A stretch of DNA of 64,000 nucleotides, taken from NCBI GenBank assembly GCA_030429205.1, contig JAUICZ010000003.1:124001-188000 (forward strand), written 5' to 3'. Every line of letters begins with the position of its first letter. Positions within the stretch are counted from its first letter, which is position 1. Both the position numbers and the translations under genes were made by a program. This stretch comes from Bacteroidia bacterium (lineage in GTDB: Bacteria; Bacteroidota; Bacteroidia; Chitinophagales; Chitinophagaceae). Positions 53,441 to 61,518 of this stretch are shown one piece after another. The notes beneath the pieces were generated by a model. It was not told where the DNA came from. It saw only the letters and a program-made list of their open reading frames with translations, and ran no database searches.

Positions 53441-54609
53441 ACAAAGAGCAGTTGAAACATATATTTGAAAACAGTGCTTGTTTGTCGCCCAAACAACTCA
53501 GGATGTACGCATCCGGTAAGATGGTGCACGAAGAAGCTCATGCTGCTGAAATGCATTTACTAAGCTGTCCGTTGTGTAATGATGCCGTTGAGGGGTTGAT
53601 GGAAGCCAATAAGCCCGAAGCATTTAAATATGTTGAAAAACAAAACACTGCTTTTCTCGCTCAACACATTGACTTACTTACTGCACAAGAAGAGTTAAAT
53701 AAAGATAGCGGCAACAAGAAAATGCCTTTAAAAGCTCCGACAGCCGGTAGCGGCATGCCAATGCGCCGCATGCTTAAACCTATAGGTATTGCTGCGGGGG
53801 TTCTACTCATTGCAGGTGTTTTCTGGTTTATGAGAGATAGTATTTTCCCTGAAAAGGAGAATGTACAAGTAGCACAGAATACAGCACCTGCAGGCGAGCC
53901 CGTAAACAACACCCCGGAAGTAAGTACCAGACCTGCAGATACGCTGGAACAAACTACACCTGTAGTAAGCGATAGCAGCCGACAGTTATTAGCAGACGCT
54001 ACCATTCTTGATGATGATAATAGTGAGGTCGAGGCCCAAGCAGAAGAACCATTAAAAGAAACAAAGAAAGAAGAGCAACCGATAGAGAAGAAAAAGAAAG
54101 AGGTGAAAGAGGAACTGCCTACAAAAAACACTGCAAGTACTACCACAGCGGCTACTGCACCCAATAAAAAAGCAGCCAAAGAACAAACAAAAAAAGAACC
54201 TGTTTCAGCAGATGCAGCCATCGACAAGTACGATGCGCGAATGGGCAATAGCTTTAACGCAGACGAAAAAAAGGAAGAAAAGCAGGCAGCACTATACAGA
54301 GCTAAAGATGCAGAGGCCGCACCAGAACCTCCTAAAAAGAAAATAGAACTAGGCAGGGCCAGCAGTGGTATCACAAAAGGCGATGAAGCCTTTAACGAGG
54401 GGAAGTATAAGAAAGCACTACGCCAGTATCAAAAGATCATGTTCGATCCTCAATCGAACCAAAAAGATGCCGCTACCCTTATGGCTGCCAAGTGCCATAT
54501 TGCTATGGAAGAGCAAATGCAGGCACGCACCCTACTCAACAGCCTGATCAAAGAAAACTCTTCTAAGAAAGGAGAAGCATCGGGTTTGTTAAATAAGCTG
54601 GGAGAATAG
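53437..54609 (+). CDS. Probable transmembrane anti-sigma factor with C-terminal TPR-like region
   Basis: A 390-residue protein. The N-terminal ~60 residues contain a zinc anti-sigma motif: 'ACLSPKQLRMYASGKM' followed by 'AEMHLLSCPLC' (His-x3-Cys-x2-Cys). One membrane helix lies at ~113-130 ('IGIAAGVLLIAGVFWFM'). Outside it is a long Glu/Lys/Thr/Pro-rich linker (~140-300) and a C-terminal helical region with a TPR-like unit ('GDEAFNEGKYKKALRQYQKIMFDPQSNQKDAATLMAAKCHIAMEE'). The order suggests that the envelope domain senses a signal and frees the sigma factor encoded just upstream. The 4-bp overlap supports a pair. Confidence 0.85.
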   Translation: MNKEQLKHIFENSACLSPKQLRMYASGKMVHEEAHAAEMHLLSCPLCNDAVEGLMEANKPEAFKYVEKQNTAFLAQHIDLLTAQEELNKDSGNKKMPLKAPTAGSGMPMRRMLKPIGIAAGVLLIAGVFWFMRDSIFPEKENVQVAQNTAPAGEPVNNTPEVSTRPADTLEQTTPVVSDSSRQLLADATILDDDNSEVEAQAEEPLKETKKEEQPIEKKKKEVKEELPTKNTASTTTAATAPNKKAAKEQTKKEPVSADAAIDKYDARMGNSFNADEKKEEKQAALYRAKDAEAAPEPPKKKIELGRASSGITKGDEAFNEGKYKKALRQYQKIMFDPQSNQKDAATLMAAKCHIAMEEQMQARTLLNSLIKENSSKKGEASGLLNKLGE

Positions 54610-54635
54610 CATTTCTGCTTCAACCTTAATACCAT

Positions 54636-55337
54636 ATGGGCTTTCTATTTACCATTCTTGTTCTTTTTAGCCCTCCATTATTTAGCTTTTTAATACTTAG
54701 GTTTTTAAAAAAGAAAGTCAACAAAAAAGTATACACATTTTTTGTAATCATTCTTATTACACTTTTAGTAATCTTATTAAGTTTAAGATACCTACCCGGC
54801 CCCAGTAGCTGGTCAAGTTTTGCCATGATGGCTAGCTTAACTCTTGGTCTTGATGCTGTGATAATCATAGCAGGTCTGATCTTGTTTTTAGTACCAGTAT
54901 GGATAATCTCTATTTTCAGAAAACAATATAGAAGGGACCCTAAAGTAAAAACAGCGACCTTGGTGTTCATTGTGCTTGTGGGAGCTATACTTTTAGCCAC
55001 TTTAGCTCGTGAACAAATGCCCAGATATTCATTTTACAGGGCAAAAAAGATCATTCAATATATTGAGGATTATAAAAAATCACACGGCAAATACCCAAAC
55101 TCTGTTGATACAAAAAGTATTGCAACACCAGGTGTAATCTTTGCAGATTATTTCACTTATACACAAATCCCAGACAGCTACATACTCAGCTTTCATATGA
55201 GTCTGTTTTTGATGAGTAGCTATGAATATGTGTACACTCCAAAATCATCAACCACTTCAATACCGTCGAATTACTTATATGGGGAAAAACTAACCGACTA
55301 TCAGAACGGCTGGACCCAATATTATCAACCCAACTAG
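54636..55337 (+). CDS. Hypothetical membrane protein with pilin-like C-terminal motif
   Basis: A 233-residue protein with four hydrophobic helices in the first ~125 residues (about 3-23, 31-49, 56-90, 104-124). A ~100-residue domain follows that begins 'KKIIQYIEDYKKSHGKYPNSVDTKSI', a pattern also seen in type II secretion/pseudopilin-like domains, where it forms a helix followed by a Pro turn. Function unknown. It lies 26 bp after the anti-sigma gene, so it may be the third gene of that operon. Confidence 0.65.
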   Translation: MGFLFTILVLFSPPLFSFLILRFLKKKVNKKVYTFFVIILITLLVILLSLRYLPGPSSWSSFAMMASLTLGLDAVIIIAGLILFLVPVWIISIFRKQYRRDPKVKTATLVFIVLVGAILLATLAREQMPRYSFYRAKKIIQYIEDYKKSHGKYPNSVDTKSIATPGVIFADYFTYTQIPDSYILSFHMSLFLMSSYEYVYTPKSSTTSIPSNYLYGEKLTDYQNGWTQYYQPN

Positions 55338-55373
55338 CAATTATTTCCCTAACTTGTAACAGCATATTATAGG

Positions 55374-56009
55374 ATGGGAAAGAAAATTTTAAAATATTTT
55401 TTCATTGCATTGGCAGCTCTTGCCATTCTAATTCTGGGTACAGATATGTGGGTGAAGTATTCTGTAAAAAAACAACTCACTCACAACATACAGCAAATCA
55501 GCCATCATAAAGTAGGTTTACTCTTAGGCACCTCAAAATATGTAAGCAAAGGGCACATAAACCTTTTCTACAAATACAGAATACAAGCAGCAGTTCAATT
55601 ATACAAAGCTGGTAAGATCGATTACGTATTAGTAAGTGGCGATAATAGGCAAAAAAACTATAACGAGCCCGAGACCATGAAAGACGATCTAATCAGCAGT
55701 GGCATACCAGCCAACAAGGTATTTTTAGATTATGCAGGGTTCCGCACACTGGACAGTGTGGTACGCTGTAAAGCGATATTTGGCGAAACAGATGTAGTAG
55801 TGATCTCTCAAAAATTCCACAACGAACGTGCAATATTCATTGCCAACCGTAAAGGACTTAACGCAGTTGGTTTTAATGCAAAAGACCCTCCCAAAAAGCT
55901 GACTGTCAAAGTAATGTTGCGTGAGAAGCTGGCCAGGGTTAAAATGCTGCTGGATCTCTTAACCAATAAACAGCCTCATTTTTACGGCAAAAAGATCGAA
56001 ATAAAGTAG
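55374..56009 (+). CDS. SanA/YdcF-type (DUF218) membrane protein
   Basis: A 211-residue protein with one N-terminal membrane helix (~6-24) and a periplasmic DUF218 domain. Recognisable are 'KVGLLLGTSKYVSKGHINLFYKYRIQAAVQLYKAGKIDYVLVSGDN', 'EPETMKDDLISSGIPANKVFLDYAGFRTLDSVVRCKAIFG' and 'VVVISQKFHNERAIFIANRKGLNAVGFNA'. E. coli SanA belongs to this family and affects vancomycin permeability and envelope integrity; the biochemical activity is unproven. The sequence is full length. Confidence 0.9.
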   Translation: MGKKILKYFFIALAALAILILGTDMWVKYSVKKQLTHNIQQISHHKVGLLLGTSKYVSKGHINLFYKYRIQAAVQLYKAGKIDYVLVSGDNRQKNYNEPETMKDDLISSGIPANKVFLDYAGFRTLDSVVRCKAIFGETDVVVISQKFHNERAIFIANRKGLNAVGFNAKDPPKKLTVKVMLREKLARVKMLLDLLTNKQPHFYGKKIEIK

Positions 56010-56085
56010 ATCATATTAACAACTGCACTTATCTAGTTTGCAATAAATAAACTAGCTTTACATCTTCATATTTAAAACAATTAGA

Positions 56086-56571
56086 ATGAACAAGGTTAAG
56101 ACACTATTATTAACTGTATGTGCCGCTATCGCTATGACATTTACTGCGAACACCGTACAGGCTCAAAGCGATTTCTCTGACGATCAGGTTGAAAAATTTG
56201 TATTGGTTTATAAAGATGTAATACCTGCTCAAAAAGAAATGGAGCAAAAGCTTAAAAAGTCTGTTGAAGATGAAGGTTTAACTATGGAGCGTTTCCAGCA
56301 AATTGCTATCGCTGCACAATCTGGCGATGAAACTATGGGTGGTGCTTCAGAAGCAGAACAAACAAGCTTCATGACAATCGCACAGTCTGCAATGGCTATG
56401 AACCAGGATTTGATGATGAAAATGGGAGAATCTGCAGAAAAGCATGAATTAGAAGTGACTACTTTCCAGCAAATGGCAATGGCATATGCTCAAGACGCTG
56501 CCTTCAAAGAAAAGATTGATGGCATAATGGGTATTGAAGGTGATGCTGCTGCTGACGAAGAAGAAGAATAG
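56086..56571 (+). CDS. DUF4168 domain exported protein, copy 1
   Basis: A 161-residue protein with a signal peptide (cut near 'NTVQAQ') and a helical, Met/Gln/Glu-rich domain. It contains 'FSDDQVEKFVLVYKDVIPAQKEMEQKLKKSVEDEGLTMERFQQIAIAAQSG' and 'LEVTTFQQMAMAYAQDAAFKEKIDGIM', and ends in an acidic 'AADEEEE' tail. DUF4168 proteins are small helical periplasmic proteins of unknown role. The gene at 56720 is a paralogue. A strong terminator follows. Confidence 0.82.
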   Translation: MNKVKTLLLTVCAAIAMTFTANTVQAQSDFSDDQVEKFVLVYKDVIPAQKEMEQKLKKSVEDEGLTMERFQQIAIAAQSGDETMGGASEAEQTSFMTIAQSAMAMNQDLMMKMGESAEKHELEVTTFQQMAMAYAQDAAFKEKIDGIMGIEGDAAADEEEE

Positions 56572-56594
56572 TATTTGATCTGAAATATTTTATT

Positions 56595-56628
56595 AAAGGT
56601 ATAAGTGTCATCACTTATACCTTTTTTT
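56595..56628 (+). terminator. Terminator after DUF4168 copy 1
   Basis: A perfect 13-bp stem (aaaggtataagtg/cacttataccttt) with a 'tcat' loop, followed by a run of seven Ts counting the last stem bases. Confidence 0.92.
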
Positions 56629-56719
56629 GTTATAGAAGCTATAAAAAACAGTTTGCGAGCTCTGTTCATTTCAGAGTTATATGCTAATACTTTAGTTTTA
56701 CCGGGTAAAAGCAAAAAAT

Positions 56720-57184
56720 ATGCGATATATATCTACTGTACTGGTTACAATTCTTTTAGCAAGTTTTATGCATACTGCATACGCACAGCAGCAGGGAAAA
56801 TACAGCGATGAAATGTTACAAACATTCGCAGTAATAGAACAAGAGATCGGGCCGGTAAGAGAGAGTGTACAAAAACATATGGAGCAAACTGTTGAAAGCA
56901 ATGGTTTAAGTATGGATCGTTTTCAGCAAATGTTTATGGCCAGAAGAATGGGCGATGCCAGCTTGAGTAAAGCAACTCAAAAAGAAAAAGATAGCTTCGA
57001 CCGTAGTTTAAAAGACATGGCAGCTATTCAGCAAAACCTGATGCAGAAAATATCTGACGTTACAACACAGTACGACCTTACTCCAATGCAATACGAAGAG
57101 ATGTTGATGGCATACCAACAAAACCCTGAGGTTAAGAAAAGGGTTGATGCCTTTAGTGCACAACAAGAAAAATCTGATAAATAA
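56720..57184 (+). CDS. DUF4168 domain exported protein, copy 2
   Basis: A 154-residue protein with a signal peptide (cut near 'HTAYAQ') and the same helical plan as its neighbour: 'YSDEMLQTFAVIEQEIGPVRESVQKHMEQTVESNGLSMDRFQQMFMARRMG' and 'YDLTPMQYEEMLMAYQQNPEVKKRVDAF'. It lacks the acidic tail of copy 1. The two copies are separated by a terminator, so they have separate promoters. It is followed 16 bp later by DUF983. Confidence 0.82.
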   Translation: MRYISTVLVTILLASFMHTAYAQQQGKYSDEMLQTFAVIEQEIGPVRESVQKHMEQTVESNGLSMDRFQQMFMARRMGDASLSKATQKEKDSFDRSLKDMAAIQQNLMQKISDVTTQYDLTPMQYEEMLMAYQQNPEVKKRVDAFSAQQEKSDK

Positions 57185-57200
57185 TTAAGAGAGCACATTA

Positions 57201-57602
57201 ATGTGTAGCACACACAAAAAGCCTTCTTTAATTGGTGGGGTTCTTAAAATGAAGTGCCCTAACTGCAGAAAGGGCAACATGTTTGTAAACAAAACAGTAT
57301 TCCCTCTAAACAAGTGCCTGAAGCTAACCGACAATTGCAGTGTGTGCAACCAACCAATGGTTGGAGAGCAAAACAATGGCCCCGGTATAAACTACGCACT
57401 TACCGTTATTATTTTTTTGATAAACCTTGTTTGGTATTGGCCCATATTCGGGTTGAGCGTATGGGATAACAGTGTAGAAGTGTACATGATCGTCAGTACG
57501 GTAATAGTGGTTTTACTACAACCCTGGACTATGAGATATGCTCGTGTATTATACCTATACTTTTACGTACCTTATCAAAGCAACAGACATTTAGACACTT
57601 AA
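57201..57602 (+). CDS. DUF983 family membrane protein
   Basis: A 133-residue protein with an N-terminal zinc-ribbon-like set of cysteines ('MKCPNCRKGNMFVNK' and 'CSVCNQPMVGEQNNGPGINYAL') and two membrane helices (~62-82 and ~88-107). This matches the DUF983 family, which often sits near respiratory genes, but no such gene is seen here. Its function is unknown. The start could also be the Met of 'MKCPNC', 17 codons in; the earlier ATG at 57201 overlaps no other gene. Confidence 0.85.
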   Translation: MCSTHKKPSLIGGVLKMKCPNCRKGNMFVNKTVFPLNKCLKLTDNCSVCNQPMVGEQNNGPGINYALTVIIFLINLVWYWPIFGLSVWDNSVEVYMIVSTVIVVLLQPWTMRYARVLYLYFYVPYQSNRHLDT

Positions 57603-57610
57603 TCTTAATA

Positions 57611-57632
57611 AAAAAGGGGCTGAAAAGCCCCT
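57611..57632 (-). terminator. Terminator of the DUF4397 gene
   Basis: A 7-bp stem (aggggct/agcccct) with a GAAA loop, ending in a T tract on the minus strand. It lies between convergent genes, 24 bp after the DUF4397 stop. Confidence 0.85.
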
Positions 57633-57655
57633 CACTAAATACTAACACCACAAAA

Positions 57656-58657
57656 TCAATACTTCACAAAACCCTGCGTGCCAATCGCATCTTTACCTGT
57701 AACTCTAATAATATAATTACCACTAACTAAACCAGAAACATCTATTGACTGTGTGCTTAAGTTTGATATACTTTTCACAACAGCTCCTGACATATCTATA
57801 ATTTCTAATACTTTACCTTTTACATCGCCTGTAATAAAAACTTGGTTGTCTGCCGGGATGGGATATACACTAAACTTTAAATCATTTGCAATAACTGATG
57901 ATATATTTGTTGCTACAGGTAATTGCACCAAAGCTCCACCGTTTGCAGTTGCTGCATACAATCCAAATGCAGGACCATTAGAATTATTAGCAGTATTAAC
58001 AAAACCAGAAGCAACAACAACAATAGCTGCACCTTGCAAGTTTAATGTTTGTAATGGTGCCGTATAATCTGCAACTTTATTACCACCCATACTATCCGTT
58101 AAAGTTAGCGTGTAATCTTGCGTAGGCAACTCTAAATAACCGTTTGAAAAATTACCATACTCTAAATTATCAACCAGAACATTTGAGCCTGCACTTACAT
58201 CTACTGCAAAGGCATCTGTACTACCATGCACTACCAACACATCTGTATTCATGTTATTAGCAGCTGACTCTCTACCCATATTATAAAGATTTAGTCCGAA
58301 AGCTGGCGCAGGTGAATAACCCATACTATTAATAATACCATTTGCTACTGCTATGTATGTTTTACCGGAATCTAATGTTACAGTAACACTATATACAGTA
58401 TCCATCTCTGATGCACTGTTACCCGGAGCAACCCCTATGCGTACAGGTGTTTTCGCAGGCACGGTCAAAAAACTACTGGCAGTTCTAAACGCTACATTAT
58501 CCAATAAGATATTACCATTAGCATAAACATCTACGGTATCAGCTAATGCGTCTGCACAATTGTGTATTACCTGCAATTTTGCTGTTTGCGCTGTAGAGTT
58601 AGCAATGAAAAAAACTAACATCGATAGTGTAAATAAAATCTGTTTCATATCAATCAT
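57656..58657 (-). CDS. DUF4397 secreted protein with type IX sorting domain
   Basis: A 333-residue protein with a signal peptide (cut after 'NSTAQ'; Met1 or Met4 may be the start). Two DUF4397-like beta repeats span ~27-130 and ~135-235, each starting 'LQVIHNCADALADTVDVYANGNILLDNVAF' / 'VLVVHGSTDAFAVDVSAGSNVLVDNLEYGNF'. The C-terminus is a type A T9SS sorting domain ('KFSVYPIPADNQVFITG...'), ending 'GTQGFVKY'. It is probably exported to the surface; the role is unknown. Confidence 0.88.
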   Translation of the reverse strand: MIDMKQILFTLSMLVFFIANSTAQTAKLQVIHNCADALADTVDVYANGNILLDNVAFRTASSFLTVPAKTPVRIGVAPGNSASEMDTVYSVTVTLDSGKTYIAVANGIINSMGYSPAPAFGLNLYNMGRESAANNMNTDVLVVHGSTDAFAVDVSAGSNVLVDNLEYGNFSNGYLELPTQDYTLTLTDSMGGNKVADYTAPLQTLNLQGAAIVVVASGFVNTANNSNGPAFGLYAATANGGALVQLPVATNISSVIANDLKFSVYPIPADNQVFITGDVKGKVLEIIDMSGAVVKSISNLSTQSIDVSGLVSGNYIIRVTGKDAIGTQGFVKY

Positions 58658-59002
58658 ATCGTTTTTTGGTTCGTATGATCAACAACATGAAACAATGATT
58701 GTTTTGACAGAAGCGAGCCCCAATCACTATTGACAAAGCGTTATTACACTAATATGACATTCGCTTGAAAAGCGTTTAGGTTATCGTCAAGATTATCAAC
58801 AACAGGTTTAACACTATTACGTTAAACAATGCTACTAAAGAAGATATTTATAGCTTTACGGAAAAGAAACATTCACTCTACTGCTTGAAATACTAAAACG
58901 CTATACAGTTTATCAGCTACCAAGCAATAACCATTAACCACAATAGCTCTGCACTTCTGCAGAACCTCTCATTAAGAGTAAATATTTCAACCTGGTGGTA
59001 TT
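58658..59002. other. Intergenic stretch, no gene seen
   Basis: A 345-bp AT-rich gap upstream of the DUF4397 gene. No ORF of note on either strand. A dyad gtttaac-N8-gttaaac at 58806-58827 could be an operator, and a small hairpin (cgctt-gaa-aagcg) lies at ~58762. No clear TAnnTTTG promoter box on the minus strand was found. Confidence 0.4.
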
Positions 59003-59179
59003 CTATGCCTTATTAAAAGGCCAGAACTTAATTGTATGTGTAGAAAAATATTGCCTTAATTGTTTTACACTCCATTTTGTAACAAATACTAATATCAGGA
59101 ACAGTACTAAACTCAACCAAAGTAAAACCTCGTGTTTTCCTGCGGCGCCTTTGTTACTTTGTAACAGTAAATAGTTCAT
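59003..59179 (-). CDS. Small single-pass membrane protein (58 residues)
   Basis: Found by reading the minus strand. ATG at 59179, TAG at 59003. A polar, basic start ('MNYLLLQSNKGAAGKHEV') leads to an 18-residue hydrophobic helix ('LLWLSLVLFLILVFVT'), followed by a basic, aromatic C-tail ending 'KFWPFNKA'. Codon use is like the host and the frame is uninterrupted. No homologue is recalled. It is divergent from DUF72 and lies in an otherwise empty region; I am moderately confident it is translated. Confidence 0.45.
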   Translation of the reverse strand: MNYLLLQSNKGAAGKHEVLLWLSLVLFLILVFVTKWSVKQLRQYFSTHTIKFWPFNKA

Positions 59180-59251
59180 ACGCGATAGTTTATATTAATA
59201 AATTTACAATAAATGAAGGAGGCAAAAAATTTAAACTACTAACTTTAACAA

Positions 59252-60157
59252 ATGGAATTTGGCAAAGTAACCGACGAGGAATTAGCACAGATAGACTTTA
59301 CACTACCGCCCGACCCCGAAGTAAACAAACAGGTATTAACACCACTAGACGAGCCCACTAAATTTTATATAGGCTGCGCCAAATGGGGACGTAAAGACTG
59401 GGTAGGCAAACTATACCCCAAGGGTACTAAGCCTAAAGATTTTTTAGAGCACTACGCACAAATATTCAACTGTATAGAGTTTAACGCAGTATACTACCGC
59501 ATGCCCTTCCCCAGCGATGTATGGCAATGGAAAAGTAAAGTACCGGAAGGCTTTAAATTCTGCCCCAAGTTCACAGACATTATTACACACAAAAAACGCT
59601 TAAAGAATACAGAGTTTGAAACTGGTAAATACCTGGAGGCTATTACTGAATTTAAAGAAAATCTGGGCCCGATATTCCTGATGCCTCACCCGCAATTCTC
59701 GCCCAAACAAATACAAACCTTATACGATTTTATTGAGCAGTTTCCCGAAGATGTACCCATGTTTGTAGAACTGCGCCACCCCGACTGGTATAAAGAAGAC
59801 GGGTACAACAAAGAACTATACGCTATACTTAAAGAGTTTAACCGGGGTACTATCATTACCGATGCATCCGGCCGTAGAGATTGTGTGCACATGCACCTGA
59901 CTACCAACGAATGTTTCATACGTTTTGTGGGCAACTCGCTACACCGTACCGATTACGAACGTATTGATGACTGGGTACAAAGAATAAAAGAGTGGATGGC
60001 ACAGGGATTGAAAACCTGCTACTTTTTCATGCACCAGCACGAAGAGTTACACTCGCCTGAATTAATAAAATACCTGATAGAAAAACTAAATGCAGAGTGC
60101 GGCACCAACCTCACCCCACCTAAACTGCACAGCAAGCAAGAGAATACTTTGTTTTGA
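59252..60157 (+). CDS. DUF72 family protein
   Basis: A 301-residue TIM-barrel-like protein. 'KFYIGCAKWGRKDWVGKLYPKGTKPKDFLEHYAQIFNCIEFNAVYYRMP' (~36-84) is the N-terminal hallmark of DUF72, followed by 'FKFCPKFTDIITHKKRL', 'PMFVELRHPDWY' and 'CYFFMHQHEELHSPEL'. A ~30-residue N-terminal extension precedes the domain. DUF72 structures suggest a nucleic-acid or sugar-phosphate role, unproven. It is followed by a hairpin and a repeated element. Confidence 0.88.
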   Translation: MEFGKVTDEELAQIDFTLPPDPEVNKQVLTPLDEPTKFYIGCAKWGRKDWVGKLYPKGTKPKDFLEHYAQIFNCIEFNAVYYRMPFPSDVWQWKSKVPEGFKFCPKFTDIITHKKRLKNTEFETGKYLEAITEFKENLGPIFLMPHPQFSPKQIQTLYDFIEQFPEDVPMFVELRHPDWYKEDGYNKELYAILKEFNRGTIITDASGRRDCVHMHLTTNECFIRFVGNSLHRTDYERIDDWVQRIKEWMAQGLKTCYFFMHQHEELHSPELIKYLIEKLNAECGTNLTPPKLHSKQENTLF

Positions 60158-60166
60158 TTATTTCGC

Positions 60167-60317
60167 GAGGTTGCCACGCTTTCTCGCAATGACAAATGTT
60201 ATATAGCCCGGCAGAACAGTAGCACTCAGTCAAATTAAAGAGACACCGAAATCTAGGAGGTATCAAGATTTCGGCGCTTTTTCTTTGCCTCTTTCTTTTG
60301 GCGATAAAAGAAAGAGG
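60167..60317 (+). repeat. Composite intergenic repeat, copy 1
   Basis: Ordered modules: gaggttgc...cgcaatgac (60167-60193), agcccggcag (60205-60214), hairpin ccgaaatct/agatttcgg (60246-60274) with a T-rich follow-up, and a 12-bp hairpin cctctttctttt/aaaagaaagagg (60288-60317). The same order appears at 63325..63553. The first hairpin with its T-rich tail can serve as the terminator of the DUF72 gene. Confidence 0.7.
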
Positions 60318-60347
60318 GGAACATTTTGGACATATAAAGAAGAACAA

Positions 60348-61079
60348 TTAACCCTTACCATTAATGATCTTATCCGCCAGGGCAGGCGCAATACGTTGTA
60401 TCATCCTCAGTAGTTTTACCTTTCCGATATTGATCTCGTACTTATCACGTTCAAAACCACGTATAAATTCATCTACCAACCGGTCGGGGCTTATTTTGCC
60501 TGTACCCCTGCCCTGTGTCATAGCAGTATCTACCAATGCGGGCACTACCTCGAACACTTTTGTATGATTCAACTGATAACGCAATGCTTTGGTAAAGATG
60601 TGCAGCCCTGCTTTTGTTCCGCAGTAAACAGGCGCATTAGCTTTCGGCACCATACCCAACGACGATGATACATTCACGATAGCAGCATTATCATTTTGTT
60701 CTAATACAGGCAGTAAATGTGCGATGAGTTTGATGGGTGCTGTCAGGTTGGTCTCTATTTCGTGTACCGCTTTTTGATGTACATCAGGCTCTGTCAAAAA
60801 ATCGTAATTGTACTGCACCCCTGCATTGTTGATGAGTATATTCAATTGCGGGTATTGTTGCTCTACTGTATGTACCAGCTTATCTATATCCGCAGGTTTA
60901 GCAAGGTCGCACTGTATAGTGTCTGCCTCGGGCAATAGTTCTTTTACTGCTATTAGTTTATGTTCGCTGCGTGCCGCTATTATCACTTTGTTATTGAGTG
61001 CTGCAAATCGCTTGGCCATTGCCAGGCCGATACCCGATGTACCACCCGTTATAAGAATAGTATTGTTATGGAGTTTCAT
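60348..61079 (-). CDS. Short-chain dehydrogenase/reductase
   Basis: I start at 61079 ('MKLHNNTILITGGTSGIG'), giving 243 residues, normal for a classical SDR; the longer frame upstream encodes an implausible Cys/Ser-rich leader that overlaps the next gene. NAD(P)-binding TGGTSGIG is at 11-18, 'NNAG' near 88, catalytic Ser in 'NVSSSLG' and Tyr-x3-Lys in 'VYCGTKAG'. It is similar in pattern to the group labelled DltE-like (SDR of unknown substrate). It follows a small membrane protein and a Crp-type regulator on the same strand. Confidence 0.92.
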   Translation of the reverse strand: MKLHNNTILITGGTSGIGLAMAKRFAALNNKVIIAARSEHKLIAVKELLPEADTIQCDLAKPADIDKLVHTVEQQYPQLNILINNAGVQYNYDFLTEPDVHQKAVHEIETNLTAPIKLIAHLLPVLEQNDNAAIVNVSSSLGMVPKANAPVYCGTKAGLHIFTKALRYQLNHTKVFEVVPALVDTAMTQGRGTGKISPDRLVDEFIRGFERDKYEINIGKVKLLRMIQRIAPALADKIINGKG

Positions 61080-61158
61080 TGTTGAATGTTTTAAGTTGTT
61101 TAGAAAAATGTAGCTGCAATAAATGCAGATAAACCAATTGCCCTGATGAGTATGTGCA

Positions 61159-61449
61159 TCATAACCAGTGAATGAATTTGATAGTGAGTGTAAGCAGCTT
61201 GATGAGCATAAAACCAAATACGGTGTTGAGTGCGAGCATGAGTAGCGTGGCACCAGCCAAACCAAACTGACGGATAGCGAGACTATCACCAATGGTATCG
61301 GTATTACCCACCAGCCTGTTGACGATAACCCATGCATTCAAATGTTCTGCTTCTGCACCCAGTACATAATCTATCACGATCATGATGCCCAGTGCGGCAA
61401 GTGTGGCCACTATGTAGATGCCTGCGGGATAATTAAACAATGTTTTCAT
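61159..61449 (-). CDS. Small membrane protein, hypothetical
   Basis: A 96-residue protein with two clear hydrophobic helices (~10-30 and ~64-92) and a polar middle ('GAEAEHLNAWVIVNRLVGNTDTIGDSLAIRQFG'). No known family comes to mind. It lies between the Crp-like regulator (70 bp upstream) and the SDR gene (80 bp downstream), all on the minus strand, so it is probably co-regulated with them. Confidence 0.7.
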   Translation of the reverse strand: MKTLFNYPAGIYIVATLAALGIMIVIDYVLGAEAEHLNAWVIVNRLVGNTDTIGDSLAIRQFGLAGATLLMLALNTVFGFMLIKLLTLTIKFIHWL

Positions 61450-61518
61450 AACCTTTGCTTTTACGTTTGTTGATGATGCAAAGGTGCGGCGCTGTTATGC
61501 GCTAAGCATTAACCTATG

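Noticed and set aside
53661-54374. 237-codon open frame antisense to the anti-sigma gene
   Set aside because: Its Ser/Phe/Ala-rich product is the mirror of the Lys/Glu/Thr-rich linker of the real gene. No family features; typical antisense artefact.
61080-61337. 86-residue N-terminal extension of the SDR gene
   Set aside because: Low-quality Cys/Ser-rich sequence that overlaps the membrane-protein gene; the internal ATG gives a normal SDR start.
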